A stretch of 64,000 nucleotides of DNA from F23-B02 sp963613665 (GTDB taxonomy: Bacteria; Bacillota; Clostridia; Oscillospirales; Oscillospiraceae). The stretch is taken from positions 1 to 64,000 of the forward strand of contig CAVEAL010000010.1 in NCBI GenBank assembly GCA_963613665.1, written 5' to 3'. A model generated the notes under the pieces. The model was not told the DNA's origin, did not search any database, and saw only the letters and a program-made list of their open reading frames with translations. Each line of letters starts with the position of its first letter. Position 1 is the first letter of the stretch. Positions 31,552 through 40,123 of the stretch are shown here, piece after piece. The position numbers and the translations under genes are program-made.

Positions 31552-31738
31552 TGGGATACCTCTTTTCGTTAGCTGCGGACATTATAACAAACCGCCGCCG
31601 AAATAACAAGCGTATGTGCAGCAGCGCACAAAAACTCGTAAAAAGACAGTAAAAGCCATGCCGCAGGTCTTTTTTTATTCACAATTATGTGTTAAAATCT
31701 ATTCGTGAAATTATCTTTACATACGAAAGGCAAACAAT

Positions 31739-34510
31739 ATGGGTTTCTTCAGTAAAATTTTCGGCAGCCACACCGATCATGAGCTAAAAAAAATATACCC
31801 CATCGTCGATAAGATAGAGGCGCTTGAGCCGCAGATGCAGGCTCTTTCCGACGCCGAGCTGCGTGCCAAGACCGCCGAGTTCCAGAACCGCTACGATAAC
31901 GGCGAGGATCTCGACTCCATGCTGCCCGAGGCATTTGCCGCGGTGCGCGAGGCTGCGTGGCGTGTGCTCGGCATGAAGCCGTTCCGCGTCCAGCTCATAG
32001 GCGGCATCGTCCTGCATCAGGGACGTATCGCTGAAATGAAGACCGGTGAAGGCAAGACCCTCGTTGCGGTCATGCCGGCCTACCTCAACGCCATAGCCGG
32101 CGACGGTGTCCATATCGTCACCGTCAATGACTACCTCGCCCGCCGCGACAGCGAATGGATGGGCAAGGTCCACAGATTTATGGGCCTTGACGTCGGTCTT
32201 ATAGTCCACGGACTCGATAACGAGCAGCGCAAGGCCGCCTACGCCGCCGACATTACCTACGGCACGAATAACGAGATGGGCTTTGACTATCTGCGCGACA
32301 ACATGGCAATATATAAAGAGAGCCGCGTGCAGCGCGGTCACGCCTTTGCCATCGTTGACGAGGTAGACTCGATCCTCATCGACGAGGCGAGAACGCCGCT
32401 CATCATTTCCGGCCAGGGTGACGAGAGCACTGACCTCTACCGTCAGGCAAACGACTTCGTCGCGGGACTGAAGAAAAAGGTCTACGCCTCCACGGACTCC
32501 AAGGAGGAGGAGGACGAGAACCTCGACGCAGACTACATCGTGGACGAAAAAGCGCGTACCGCTACGCTCACCGCGCGCGGCATTGCCAAGGCGGAGCGTG
32601 CCTTTAATCTTGAAAACTACGCCGATATAGAAAACTCGACCCTTACCCATCACATAAACCAGGCGCTGCGCGCCCACGGCATCATGAAGCGCGATATCGA
32701 CTACGTCGTGAAGGACGGCGAGGTGCTCATCGTCGATGAGTTCACCGGCCGCATCATGCTCGGCCGCCGCTACAGCGAGGGCCTGCATCAGGCGATAGAG
32801 GCCAAGGAGCATGTCGATGTCCAGCGTGAGAACAAGACCCTTGCGACGATCACCTTCCAGAACTACTTCAGGCTTTACGACAAGCTCTCCGGCATGACCG
32901 GTACCGCCGTCACGGAGGAAGAGGAGTTTGAGTCTATCTACAAGCTCGATATCGTCGAGATCCCGACAAACAAGCCCATTGCGCGCATAGACCGCCCGGA
33001 CGTCGTATACAAGACCGAGGCAGGAAAGGACCGCGCCATTATCGAGCAGATACTGGCCTGCCACGAAAAGGGCCAGCCTGTTCTGGTCGGTACGATATCC
33101 ATCGAAAAGAGCGAATATCTGTCCAAGCTTCTGAAGGCGCGCGGCATAAAGCACAATGTCCTCAACGCAAAGCACCACGAGAAGGAGGCCGAGATCGTCG
33201 CACAGGCCGGTAAGCTCGGAGCCGTCACAATTGCGACCAACATGGCAGGCCGAGGCACCGACATCATGCTCGGCGGCAATGCCGAGTATCTTGCCAAGAA
33301 CGATCTGCGCAAGGCCGGCTTTACCGAGGAGGTCATCGCCGACGCTACCGGCTATGCCGATACCGACAACGAGGAGATACTCAAGGCTCGCGCGATGTAC
33401 GCCGAAAAGCTCAGGGAGCACAAGGCGGTATGCGACGAGGAGGCCGAGAAGGTCAGAGCCGTAGGCGGCCTGTTCATCCTCGGCACCGAGCGCCACGAAT
33501 CCCGCCGTATAGATAACCAGCTGCGCGGCCGCGCCGGCCGTCAGGGCGACCCCGGTGAGAGCCGCTTCTACATCGCGCTGACCGACGACGTTATGCGTCT
33601 GTTCGGCTCCGAGCGCATGAGCAATATGATGGAGTCGCTCGGCGTTGACGAGGATACGCCGCTTGATCACAAAATGCTCTCCAACGCCATCGAGCAGGCA
33701 CAGAAGACCGTCGAGAGCCGCAACTTCCAGACCCGTAAGAGCGTTCTGGAATATGACGACGTCATGAACCAGCAGCGCAACATCATCTATGACGAGCGCC
33801 GCAAGGTGCTTGACGGTGAGGATCTGCGCGAGAACATAAACAAGATGATATACGACTTCATAGCGGGCAGCGTAAACGATGCCCTGCATGGCGGCGCGGC
33901 GGAAAACGCCGAGCATCTTGCCGAGGTCACGGCTCCCTTTGAAAAGCTTTTCCTGCCCAAGGGCGCGGTGAGCCTCGAGTCCTTCAAGGGCTCGCCCAAG
34001 GCTCAGGATATCATCGACAGAGTGTACGATATCGCACAACAGGTCTACGATAAGCGCGAAGAGGAGTTCGGACTGTCTCCCGACGGTCAGCCCGTCATGC
34101 GCGAGATCGAGCGCGTCGTCATGCTGCGCGTTGTTGACGAATACTGGATGGACCACATCGACGCGATGGCCGAGCTCAAGCGCGGCATCGGCCTGCGCGG
34201 CTACGGCAACGTCAAGCCCATCGACGCGTACAAGCGCGAGGGCTTCGATATGTTCGAGGCGATGATAAACGGCATCCGCGAGGAGACCGTCAGAAGAATT
34301 TACACCATACGCGTCCGCAAGGAGCAGACGCTCGAACGCAAGGCCGTTGCCAAGAACATGGCGGCTAACGTCGGCGGAGAGGTGCAGAAGAAAAAGCCCG
34401 TAAAGAAAGCGCCGAAGCCCGGCCGCAACGATCCCTGCCCCTGCGGCAGGATGAAGGCCGACGGTTCACGCAGACTCAAATACAAGGAATGCTGCGGCAG
34501 AAACGACTGA
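31739..34510 (+). CDS. secA: Preprotein translocase ATPase
   Basis: A 923-residue motor that drives preproteins through SecYEG. Visible are Walker A MKTGEGKTLV, DEVDSILIDEARTPLIISG, the second ATPase half with ATNMAGRGTDI and GRAGRQGDPGES, and the C-terminal zinc SEC-C motif. In that motif CPCGR is separated from KYKECCG by MKADGSRRL, longer than the usual RNDPCPCGSGKKYKKCCG type. It heads a run of genes (pgeF, binding lipoprotein, cdd, HTH gene) with small gaps. The exact promoter upstream is not clear, though TAAAAT at about 31695 could be a -10 box. Confidence 0.98.
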   Translation: MGFFSKIFGSHTDHELKKIYPIVDKIEALEPQMQALSDAELRAKTAEFQNRYDNGEDLDSMLPEAFAAVREAAWRVLGMKPFRVQLIGGIVLHQGRIAEMKTGEGKTLVAVMPAYLNAIAGDGVHIVTVNDYLARRDSEWMGKVHRFMGLDVGLIVHGLDNEQRKAAYAADITYGTNNEMGFDYLRDNMAIYKESRVQRGHAFAIVDEVDSILIDEARTPLIISGQGDESTDLYRQANDFVAGLKKKVYASTDSKEEEDENLDADYIVDEKARTATLTARGIAKAERAFNLENYADIENSTLTHHINQALRAHGIMKRDIDYVVKDGEVLIVDEFTGRIMLGRRYSEGLHQAIEAKEHVDVQRENKTLATITFQNYFRLYDKLSGMTGTAVTEEEEFESIYKLDIVEIPTNKPIARIDRPDVVYKTEAGKDRAIIEQILACHEKGQPVLVGTISIEKSEYLSKLLKARGIKHNVLNAKHHEKEAEIVAQAGKLGAVTIATNMAGRGTDIMLGGNAEYLAKNDLRKAGFTEEVIADATGYADTDNEEILKARAMYAEKLREHKAVCDEEAEKVRAVGGLFILGTERHESRRIDNQLRGRAGRQGDPGESRFYIALTDDVMRLFGSERMSNMMESLGVDEDTPLDHKMLSNAIEQAQKTVESRNFQTRKSVLEYDDVMNQQRNIIYDERRKVLDGEDLRENINKMIYDFIAGSVNDALHGGAAENAEHLAEVTAPFEKLFLPKGAVSLESFKGSPKAQDIIDRVYDIAQQVYDKREEEFGLSPDGQPVMREIERVVMLRVVDEYWMDHIDAMAELKRGIGLRGYGNVKPIDAYKREGFDMFEAMINGIREETVRRIYTIRVRKEQTLERKAVAKNMAANVGGEVQKKKPVKKAPKPGRNDPCPCGRMKADGSRRLKYKECCGRND

Positions 34511-34519
34511 GGAAGCACA

Positions 34520-35311
34520 ATGGCATTTACTGAAAACACGCAGCACGGCTGCGTATACATGGTATCGGACAAAATAAGCGCAAAACACATGTTCACGACG
34601 CGCACCGGCGGTGTGAGCAAGGGCGTTTTCGCCTCGTGGAACCTCGGAATGAACCGCGGCGACGAGGAGGCTGCCCTCCGCGAGAACTACCGCCTTGCAG
34701 GAGAGATACTCGGCTGCGGAGGAGACGACTTTGTCGTCACAAAGCAGGTGCACGGGCGCATCGTTTACCTCGCAACGGAGTCCGACCGCTGCGCCGTGGG
34801 CGAGGATAAGCGCATAGAGTGCGACGGCTTTGTCACGAACGTAAAGGACCTGCCGCTGATGATATACATTGCCGACTGTGTGCCGGTGCTCATGCACGAG
34901 CCCGAGGCCGGAGTGATCGCGGCGGTGCACTGCGGCTGGAAAAGCAGCGTGCAGGATATCCTCGGTGCGGCTGTCGAAAAGATGCGCGCTCTCGGCGCGA
35001 AACCGGAGAATATCCGCGCGGCGATAGGCGCGAGCATCGGAAAATGCTGCTTTGAGTGCGATGACGACGTGCCCGCGGCGGTCGAGAGCTATCTCGGCGG
35101 TGAGACCGCCGGCCTTTTCGAGAAAAAGCCGAACGGCAAGACGCATGTGGACCTGCGCGGAGCAAATGCGCGCCGTCTGCGGCAGCTCGGGCTCAGAGAG
35201 GAGAATATGGACGTATCCTCCGAGTGCACGATGTGCCTTCCGCAGAAATACTGGTCGCACCGCGCGACGGACGGCGTGCGCGGCAGCATGGCGGCGGCGA
35301 TAGTGCTTTGA
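34520..35311 (+). CDS. pgeF: YfiH/PgeF-family polyphenol oxidase-like protein (laccase domain)
   Basis: A 263-residue protein of the YfiH family; E. coli PgeF edits peptidoglycan precursors carrying L-Ser, and others act as purine nucleosidases or laccase-like oxidases. Family segments are TTRTGGVSKGVFASWNLG, TKQVHG, IADCVPV, AVHCGWKS (the common form is AVHAGWRG), IGASIGKCCFECDD and SSECTMC. The His and Cys residues of the zinc site are kept. It starts 9 bases after secA and is probably co-transcribed. Confidence 0.9.
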   Translation: MAFTENTQHGCVYMVSDKISAKHMFTTRTGGVSKGVFASWNLGMNRGDEEAALRENYRLAGEILGCGGDDFVVTKQVHGRIVYLATESDRCAVGEDKRIECDGFVTNVKDLPLMIYIADCVPVLMHEPEAGVIAAVHCGWKSSVQDILGAAVEKMRALGAKPENIRAAIGASIGKCCFECDDDVPAAVESYLGGETAGLFEKKPNGKTHVDLRGANARRLRQLGLREENMDVSSECTMCLPQKYWSHRATDGVRGSMAAAIVL

Positions 35312-35321
35312 GGTGAAGCCG

Positions 35322-36932
35322 ATGTCAAAGACTAAAAGATACATATCGCTCGTGCTGGCGCTGCTTATGAGCCTGTCGCTCGCGGCCTGCGGCACGTCCG
35401 GCGATGACGGCGACGACTATGTAAAGGGGCAGAGCGCCGGAGTGGACAAAACGGCGCAGACCGTTGCGGCAGACGACGTTTTCACGCTCAACTGCAATAA
35501 GAGCTACAGCATGAATCCGCTCATTGCGACGAATACGAACAATCAGCTCGTGTGCAGCCTTGTGTACGAAAATATCGTCGAGGTCGATAACAGCTTCGAG
35601 GTGCAGCCGAACGTGGTCAGCTCCTGGTCGACCGAGGACGGCTCGAGCTGGACGCTCAAGGTCGCATCGGGACACACCTTCCATAACGGCTCGACCCTCA
35701 CGGCGACGGACGTTGCCTACACCATTCAGATCGCCATGAGAAACGACCGATTCAAGTCCCGCCTGAGCTGCGTTTCGGGCTGTTCGGCAAGCGATTCAGA
35801 GACGGTCGTCGTAAACCTCTCGAAGAAAAACATGATGTTCATGTCGCTTCTGAGTATACCCGTTATCCAGTACGGCACGGCGACGCAGACCTATCCGGGC
35901 GGCTCGGGACCTTACCAGTATGCCGACGACTACAACAGCCTGACGGTGTTTTCAAAGTACAAAAGCGCGGCGACCCTGCCGCTTAAAACCATATACCTCA
36001 AGGAGTACGACGGAACTGAGGAGACGATGTCGGCCTTTGCCGATTCGCTCATCGACCTCGTCGTGAACGACCCGAGCGCAACGACGAACATAGGCTACGG
36101 CAACGCAAACGATATACGCGCGTTCAACACGACGAACATGCACTATATCGTCTTCAACTCCTACAGCAGCGATTTTCAGAACGCCGTGCTGCGCTTTGCA
36201 ATGAACTATGCCTTCGATCGCGACTATATCGTCAATCAGCTGGGCGGCTACGCCGCCGAGGCAAACCTGCCGATCAATCCGGCCAGCAGCCTTTATAACG
36301 AAAACTACGCAAAGCAGTTCAACTACAGCCTGAACAAGGTGCAGGAGATGCTCAGCAACGCCGGAATGAAGGACTATGACGGCGACGGATTTCTGGAGAT
36401 CCAGAACGGTGACACGCTCGTCGAGATAGACATCAACTTCCTCGTTTACAGCGGCAGCACCGTGAAGGTCAACGCCGCGAAGAAATTTGCCGAGGATATG
36501 AAGAGTCTCGGCCTTCAGGTCACGGTCAACAAGCAGGACTGGGATAATTACAAAAAGCTCCTCGAGGCGGGCAACTACGATATGTGCTACTGCGAGGTGC
36601 GCCTTAACGGCGACTTTGACCTGAGCAGGCTTCTCGGCTCCGGCGCCTCGCTCAACTACGGCTCGGTCAGCGACAGTCAGCTCGACGAGCTCATAAGCGC
36701 CTATCTTGCGGCCGGCGACAAGGACCGCGGCACGGCATGCGATAATATGTGCGCATATATCGCAAACAAGGCCTACATCGTGCCGCTCATCTTCGAGCGC
36801 CACCAGCTTGTAAGCCACCGCGGCGTCATCGAGGGCGCAAAGGCAAACGAAAATAACCCCACGTGCAATATCGAAAACTGGACAGTGAATATGGAAACTG
36901 CCGAAACAACAGAGGATACAAATAAAGATTGA
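35322..36932 (+). CDS. Peptide/nickel-type ABC substrate-binding lipoprotein
   Basis: A 536-residue lipoprotein of the SBP_bac_5 (OppA/DppA) family. Lipobox is SLAACG after a short signal peptide. Family segments include NPLIATNTNNQLVCSLVYENIVE, the SWSTEDGSSWTLKVASGHTFHNG strand pair, and FAMNYAFDRDYIVNQLGGYA. The ATG at 35322 follows GAGGTG by 6 bases. No permease or ATPase gene is nearby, so it is an orphan binding subunit, or its partners lie elsewhere. The ligand is unknown; oligopeptides are typical. Confidence 0.92.
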   Translation: MSKTKRYISLVLALLMSLSLAACGTSGDDGDDYVKGQSAGVDKTAQTVAADDVFTLNCNKSYSMNPLIATNTNNQLVCSLVYENIVEVDNSFEVQPNVVSSWSTEDGSSWTLKVASGHTFHNGSTLTATDVAYTIQIAMRNDRFKSRLSCVSGCSASDSETVVVNLSKKNMMFMSLLSIPVIQYGTATQTYPGGSGPYQYADDYNSLTVFSKYKSAATLPLKTIYLKEYDGTEETMSAFADSLIDLVVNDPSATTNIGYGNANDIRAFNTTNMHYIVFNSYSSDFQNAVLRFAMNYAFDRDYIVNQLGGYAAEANLPINPASSLYNENYAKQFNYSLNKVQEMLSNAGMKDYDGDGFLEIQNGDTLVEIDINFLVYSGSTVKVNAAKKFAEDMKSLGLQVTVNKQDWDNYKKLLEAGNYDMCYCEVRLNGDFDLSRLLGSGASLNYGSVSDSQLDELISAYLAAGDKDRGTACDNMCAYIANKAYIVPLIFERHQLVSHRGVIEGAKANENNPTCNIENWTVNMETAETTEDTNKD

Positions 36933-36950
36933 GAAACGGAGAGGTGTCTT

Positions 36951-37334
36951 ATGACAGATAAGGAGCTTTTGGCGATCGCGAGAGAGGCGTCCGGCAGAGC
37001 GTATGTTCCTTATTCCAAGTTCGCGGTGGGCGCGGCGCTCGAGTGCCGCGGCGGACGCGTATTCACCGGCTGCAACGTGGAAAATGCCGCGCTGGGCGAT
37101 ACGATATGCGCCGAGCGCACAGCCTGCGTCAAGGCCGTCAGCGAGGGATACAGGGACTATGTGCGCCTTGCCATTTACGCGGAAAGTCAGAATTACTGCA
37201 TGCCCTGCGGCTCGTGCCGCCAGTTTCTGTCCGAGTTCAACGACGGCGAGCTGGAGATACTCTGCTGCAAGGCCGACGGAAGGTATGTGAGCTACAGGCT
37301 CAAGGAGCTTATGCCCCATACATTTAATTATTGA
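36951..37334 (+). CDS. cdd: Cytidine deaminase
   Basis: A 127-residue zinc enzyme deaminating cytidine and deoxycytidine for pyrimidine salvage. The catalytic motif is GDTICAERTA (CAE) and the zinc Cys pair is PCGSCRQFLSEF; SKFAVGAAL and NVENAA bind the nucleoside. The length is that of the homotetrameric class. It follows the binding lipoprotein closely. Confidence 0.96.
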   Translation: MTDKELLAIAREASGRAYVPYSKFAVGAALECRGGRVFTGCNVENAALGDTICAERTACVKAVSEGYRDYVRLAIYAESQNYCMPCGSCRQFLSEFNDGELEILCCKADGRYVSYRLKELMPHTFNY

Positions 37335-37355
37335 GCGACGACGGAGCACCGGATC

Positions 37356-37610
37356 ATGAACCTTGAGCAGCTGCGCGCCTTCGTCGCCGTGGCGGAGGAG
37401 AAAAACTACACAAGGGCAGGGGAGCGGCTGTACATGAGCCACTCCACGATGTCCCGCGCCGTATCTTCGCTCGAGCGCGAATTCGGCGTGAGCCTCATAC
37501 TGCGCGGCAATCAGGTGCTCGGCGTGACGCCAGAGGGCGAAAAGCTCTGTGCAATGGCAAAACGGCTGCTCGCGCTTGCCGACGAGATCGAAAGCGAAAT
37601 GAAGAATTAA
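37356..37610 (+). CDS. Stand-alone LysR-type helix-turn-helix protein (84 aa)
   Basis: The sequence is a complete LysR DNA-binding domain and linker helix (MNLEQLRAFVAVAEEKNYTR, SHSTMSRAVSSLEREFGV, LRGNQVLGVTPEGEKL), ending at residue 84 with no effector domain. The stop is followed by 54 bases before the ribosomal promoter, so no downstream half is present in the window. It may be a naturally short regulator lacking ligand control, or a truncated gene. It is the last gene of the secA run. Confidence 0.8.
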   Translation: MNLEQLRAFVAVAEEKNYTRAGERLYMSHSTMSRAVSSLEREFGVSLILRGNQVLGVTPEGEKLCAMAKRLLALADEIESEMKN

Positions 37611-37664
37611 AACTTTTCCACAAAAATAAGTGCGGAATTTCTGCGAAAATCACAAAACTCCCCC

Positions 37665-37693
37665 TTGACATACAGGGGGAGTTTTGGTATTCT
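37665..37693 (+). promoter_or_regulatory. Main promoter of the S10 cluster
   Basis: TTGACA (37665-37670), 17-base spacer, TATTCT (37688-37693). It starts the S10-spc-alpha transcript about 300 bases before rpsJ. Confidence 0.85.
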
Positions 37694-37699
37694 ATTAGA

Positions 37700-38001
37700 G
37701 CGCCTGTGCGTTGCTGACGGGCGTATTATGCGATGAAGCGGGAGATTGCTCGCAGATGCGAGGTAACTTCCGTGGAGTATGTCCGGTACCGATGCCATTT
37801 CGGTACACAATCGGGCGGCTGAAGCGTACTGCACATGGTGTATATCACCTGTACGGTATCAGACCGGCTCAAAAAAGCCGGTTTGTTTTTCGGACAGGGT
37901 TTGATACACATGGTTGAGTGTGCAAAACTTCGCTTCATCCGTACGGGACATGAGGCGATCCCAATGACGCCGCAAAAACTGTACGAAAAGGAGAAAAAGC
38001 A
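37700..38001 (+). ncRNA. Candidate ribosomal-protein leader with attenuator, upstream of rpsJ
   Basis: A leader of about 300 bases with paired segments, including TACCGATGCCATTTCGGTA (37787-37805), and an intrinsic terminator ACCGGCT/AGCCGGT followed by TTGTTTTT (37863-37890) about 110 bases before rpsJ. A promoter, a structured leader and an early terminator point to autogenous control of the operon. In E. coli the S10 leader is controlled by L4; whether that holds here is not visible. The last 100 bases show no further terminator. Confidence 0.65.
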
Positions 38002-38313
38002 ATGGCAAACAAGAACATGATCCGCATCAGACTCAAGGCTTACGATCATCAGCTGATCGACAAGGCCGCAGAGACCATCGTTGAGGCTGCAAAGCGCACC
38101 GAGGCACAGGTTTCCGGCCCCATTCCCCTGCCCACCAAGACCGAGATCGTCACGATCCTCCGCGCTGTTCATAAGTATAAGGACAGCCGCGAGCAGTTCG
38201 AGCGCCGCACTCACAAGCGCCTGATCGACGTGATCAATCCCACCCAGAAGACGGTCGAGGCTCTTATGTCACTCGAGCTGCCCGCAGGCGTTGAGATCGA
38301 GATCAAGCTCTGA
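38002..38313 (+). CDS. rpsJ: 30S ribosomal protein S10
   Basis: A 103-residue protein of the 30S head; it also acts with NusB in antitermination. The RIRLKAYDHQLIDKAAETIV N-terminus and PLPTKTEIVTILR are characteristic. It is the first gene of the cluster, behind the attenuator leader, and AAGGAG precedes the ATG. A 127-base structured gap separates it from rplC. Confidence 0.98.
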   Translation: MANKNMIRIRLKAYDHQLIDKAAETIVEAAKRTEAQVSGPIPLPTKTEIVTILRAVHKYKDSREQFERRTHKRLIDVINPTQKTVEALMSLELPAGVEIEIKL

Positions 38314-38440
38314 GCGATCCCCACAAAACCCAAGTCAACGACCCATAGTCCGTAACTTGCGAATGCGGACGGGTTAAGTTGCCAGCCTCTGGCCTTTGGG
38401 GCTAAGCGAGGCAACCAATAACCGAAGGAGGAAATATCTA
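38314..38440 (+). other. Structured spacer between rpsJ and rplC
   Basis: The 127-base gap is longer than most in the cluster. It contains AACCC/GGGTT enclosing GTCCG/CGGAC (38327-38385), then GTTGCC/GGCAAC enclosing AGCC/GGGCT (38386-38418). No promoter-like pair was found. It may be a cis-acting site for rplC translation or RNA processing. Confidence 0.45.
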
Positions 38441-39169
38441 ATGAAGAAAGCCATTATCGGCAAGAAGGTCGGCATGACGCAGATCTTCGACGAAATGGGC
38501 AAGGTCATCCCCGTGACCGTCATCGAGGCAGGTCCCTGCGTCGTGACTCAGAAGATGACCGTCGAAAAGGAAGGCTATGAAGCCGTCCAGCTCGGTTACG
38601 AAGAGGTTTCCGAGAAGCACATCTCCAAGCCCGAAGCCGGCCATCTCAAGAAGAACGGCATCGGAATGCTCAAGCACCTTAAAGAGTTCAAGCTCGAAAA
38701 CGCGGCAGAGCTCAACGTCGGCGACGTTCTGAAGGCAGACGTATTCGCAGCCGGCGATAAGGTCGACGTTACCGGCACCAGCAAGGGCCACGGCTACGCG
38801 GGCGTCGTAAAGCGCCACAATGCGCAGCGCACCCCGACCAGCCACGGCGGCGGTCCTGTTCACCGTCACGCAGGCTCCATGGGCTCCGGCACCGACCCCA
38901 GCCGCATCTTCAAGGGCAAGATCGGCGCAGGCCACATGGGCGTAGATCAGGTCACCGTTCAGAACCTCGACGTCGTCCAGGTAGACCCCGAGCTGAACAT
39001 GCTCGTTATCCGCGGCGCTATCCCCGGCCCCAAGGGCGGCCTTGTTTATGTCAAGAGCACCGCAAAGATCGTTCCCGTCAAGAAGGGCGAGGGCGCAGGC
39101 ATCAGCCTCAACCCGCAGAAGGCATCTGCACGTGTCAACCCGCAGAAGGCTTCCGCGCGCAACAAGTAA
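38441..39169 (+). CDS. rplC: 50S ribosomal protein L3
   Basis: A 242-residue 50S assembly protein near the peptidyl-transferase centre (IGKKVGMTQIFDEMGKVIPV; GHGYAGVVKRHNAQRTPTSHG; GSMGSGTDPSRIFKGK). The ATG at 38441 follows AAGGAGG. The C-terminus is about 30 residues longer than usual and ends in a tandem NPQKASAR unit, repeated at about residues 224-231 and 233-240. Confidence 0.98.
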   Translation: MKKAIIGKKVGMTQIFDEMGKVIPVTVIEAGPCVVTQKMTVEKEGYEAVQLGYEEVSEKHISKPEAGHLKKNGIGMLKHLKEFKLENAAELNVGDVLKADVFAAGDKVDVTGTSKGHGYAGVVKRHNAQRTPTSHGGGPVHRHAGSMGSGTDPSRIFKGKIGAGHMGVDQVTVQNLDVVQVDPELNMLVIRGAIPGPKGGLVYVKSTAKIVPVKKGEGAGISLNPQKASARVNPQKASARNK

Positions 39170-39188
39170 GGAAAGGAGAGTGTCTTAA

Positions 39189-39812
39189 ATGCCTATTACT
39201 AACGTATACAACATGGCAGGTGAGAAGGTCGGCGAGATCGAACTCTCCGCAGCCATCTTCGGCATCGAGCCGAACAAGTCTGTCCTTCATGACAGCGTCA
39301 AGAATCACCTGGCAAATTGCCGTCAGGGCACCCAGAGCGCACTCACCAAGGGCGAGGTCAGCTACACGACCGCAAAGCCCTGGCGCCAGAAGGGCACCGG
39401 CCGCGCACGCGCAGGCTACAAGGGTTCTCCCGTGTGGACTCACGGCGGCGTAGCTTTTGCTCCGAAGCCCCGCGATTACAGCTACACCCTCAATAAGAAG
39501 GTGAAGCGCCTTGCTCTCAAGAGCGCACTGAGCGCACTTGCGGCAGAGGACGCGATCGTGGTTATCGACGATATCAAGGTCGATGAGATCAAGACCAAGA
39601 CCTTCAAGGCATTTCTTGATGCGGTCAATGTCTCCGGCAAGACCCTCGTCGTTACCGAGAGCGTTGACGAGAAGGTAGTCAAGTCTGCACGCAACCTCGC
39701 AGGCGTCACCACCACCATCGCAACCATTCTCAGCCCCTATATGATACTCAACAACCGCAAGCTCGTCGTTTCCAAGGCAGCGCTTGCAAAGATCGAGGAG
39801 GTGTACGCCTGA
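39189..39812 (+). CDS. rplD: 50S ribosomal protein L4
   Basis: A 207-residue protein lining the exit tunnel and, in some bacteria, the autogenous regulator of this operon. The loop with QKGTGRARAGYKGSPVWTHG is characteristic. AAAGGAG precedes the ATG; its TGA shares a base with the rplW start, so translation is coupled. Confidence 0.98.
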   Translation: MPITNVYNMAGEKVGEIELSAAIFGIEPNKSVLHDSVKNHLANCRQGTQSALTKGEVSYTTAKPWRQKGTGRARAGYKGSPVWTHGGVAFAPKPRDYSYTLNKKVKRLALKSALSALAAEDAIVVIDDIKVDEIKTKTFKAFLDAVNVSGKTLVVTESVDEKVVKSARNLAGVTTTIATILSPYMILNNRKLVVSKAALAKIEEVYA

Positions 39813-40108
39813 TGAAAACCGCTTATGATATCATCATTCGCCCCATCATCACCGAGCAGTCCATGGAAGACCTGGACATCAAGAAGTACGCTTTTGAAGT
39901 CGCTAAGGATGCAACCAAGATCGAGATAAAGAAGGCCATCGAGGAGATCTTCGACGTGACCGTCATCAAGGTAAACACCCTCAACGTCAACGGTAAGGCA
40001 AAGCGCACCGGCTCGTACCCCATGGGCAAGACCGCCTCTTGGAAGAAAGCCATCGTAAAGCTCAGCGAAGACTCCAAGAACATTGAGCTGTTCGAGAACA
40101 TGGCATAA
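39812..40108 (+). CDS. rplW: 50S ribosomal protein L23
   Basis: A 98-residue protein at the tunnel exit where SRP and trigger factor dock (YDIIIRPIITEQSMEDLDIK, KYAFEVAKDATKIEIKKAIE). The start overlaps the rplD stop (TGATG), with GGAGGTG inside rplD. Confidence 0.98.
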   Translation: MKTAYDIIIRPIITEQSMEDLDIKKYAFEVAKDATKIEIKKAIEEIFDVTVIKVNTLNVNGKAKRTGSYPMGKTASWKKAIVKLSEDSKNIELFENMA

Positions 40109-40123
40109 GGGGAGGATCAAAGA

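Noticed and set aside
31784..34156. A 790-codon frame antisense to secA
   Set aside because: Shadow of GC-biased third positions in secA; the sense protein is certain.
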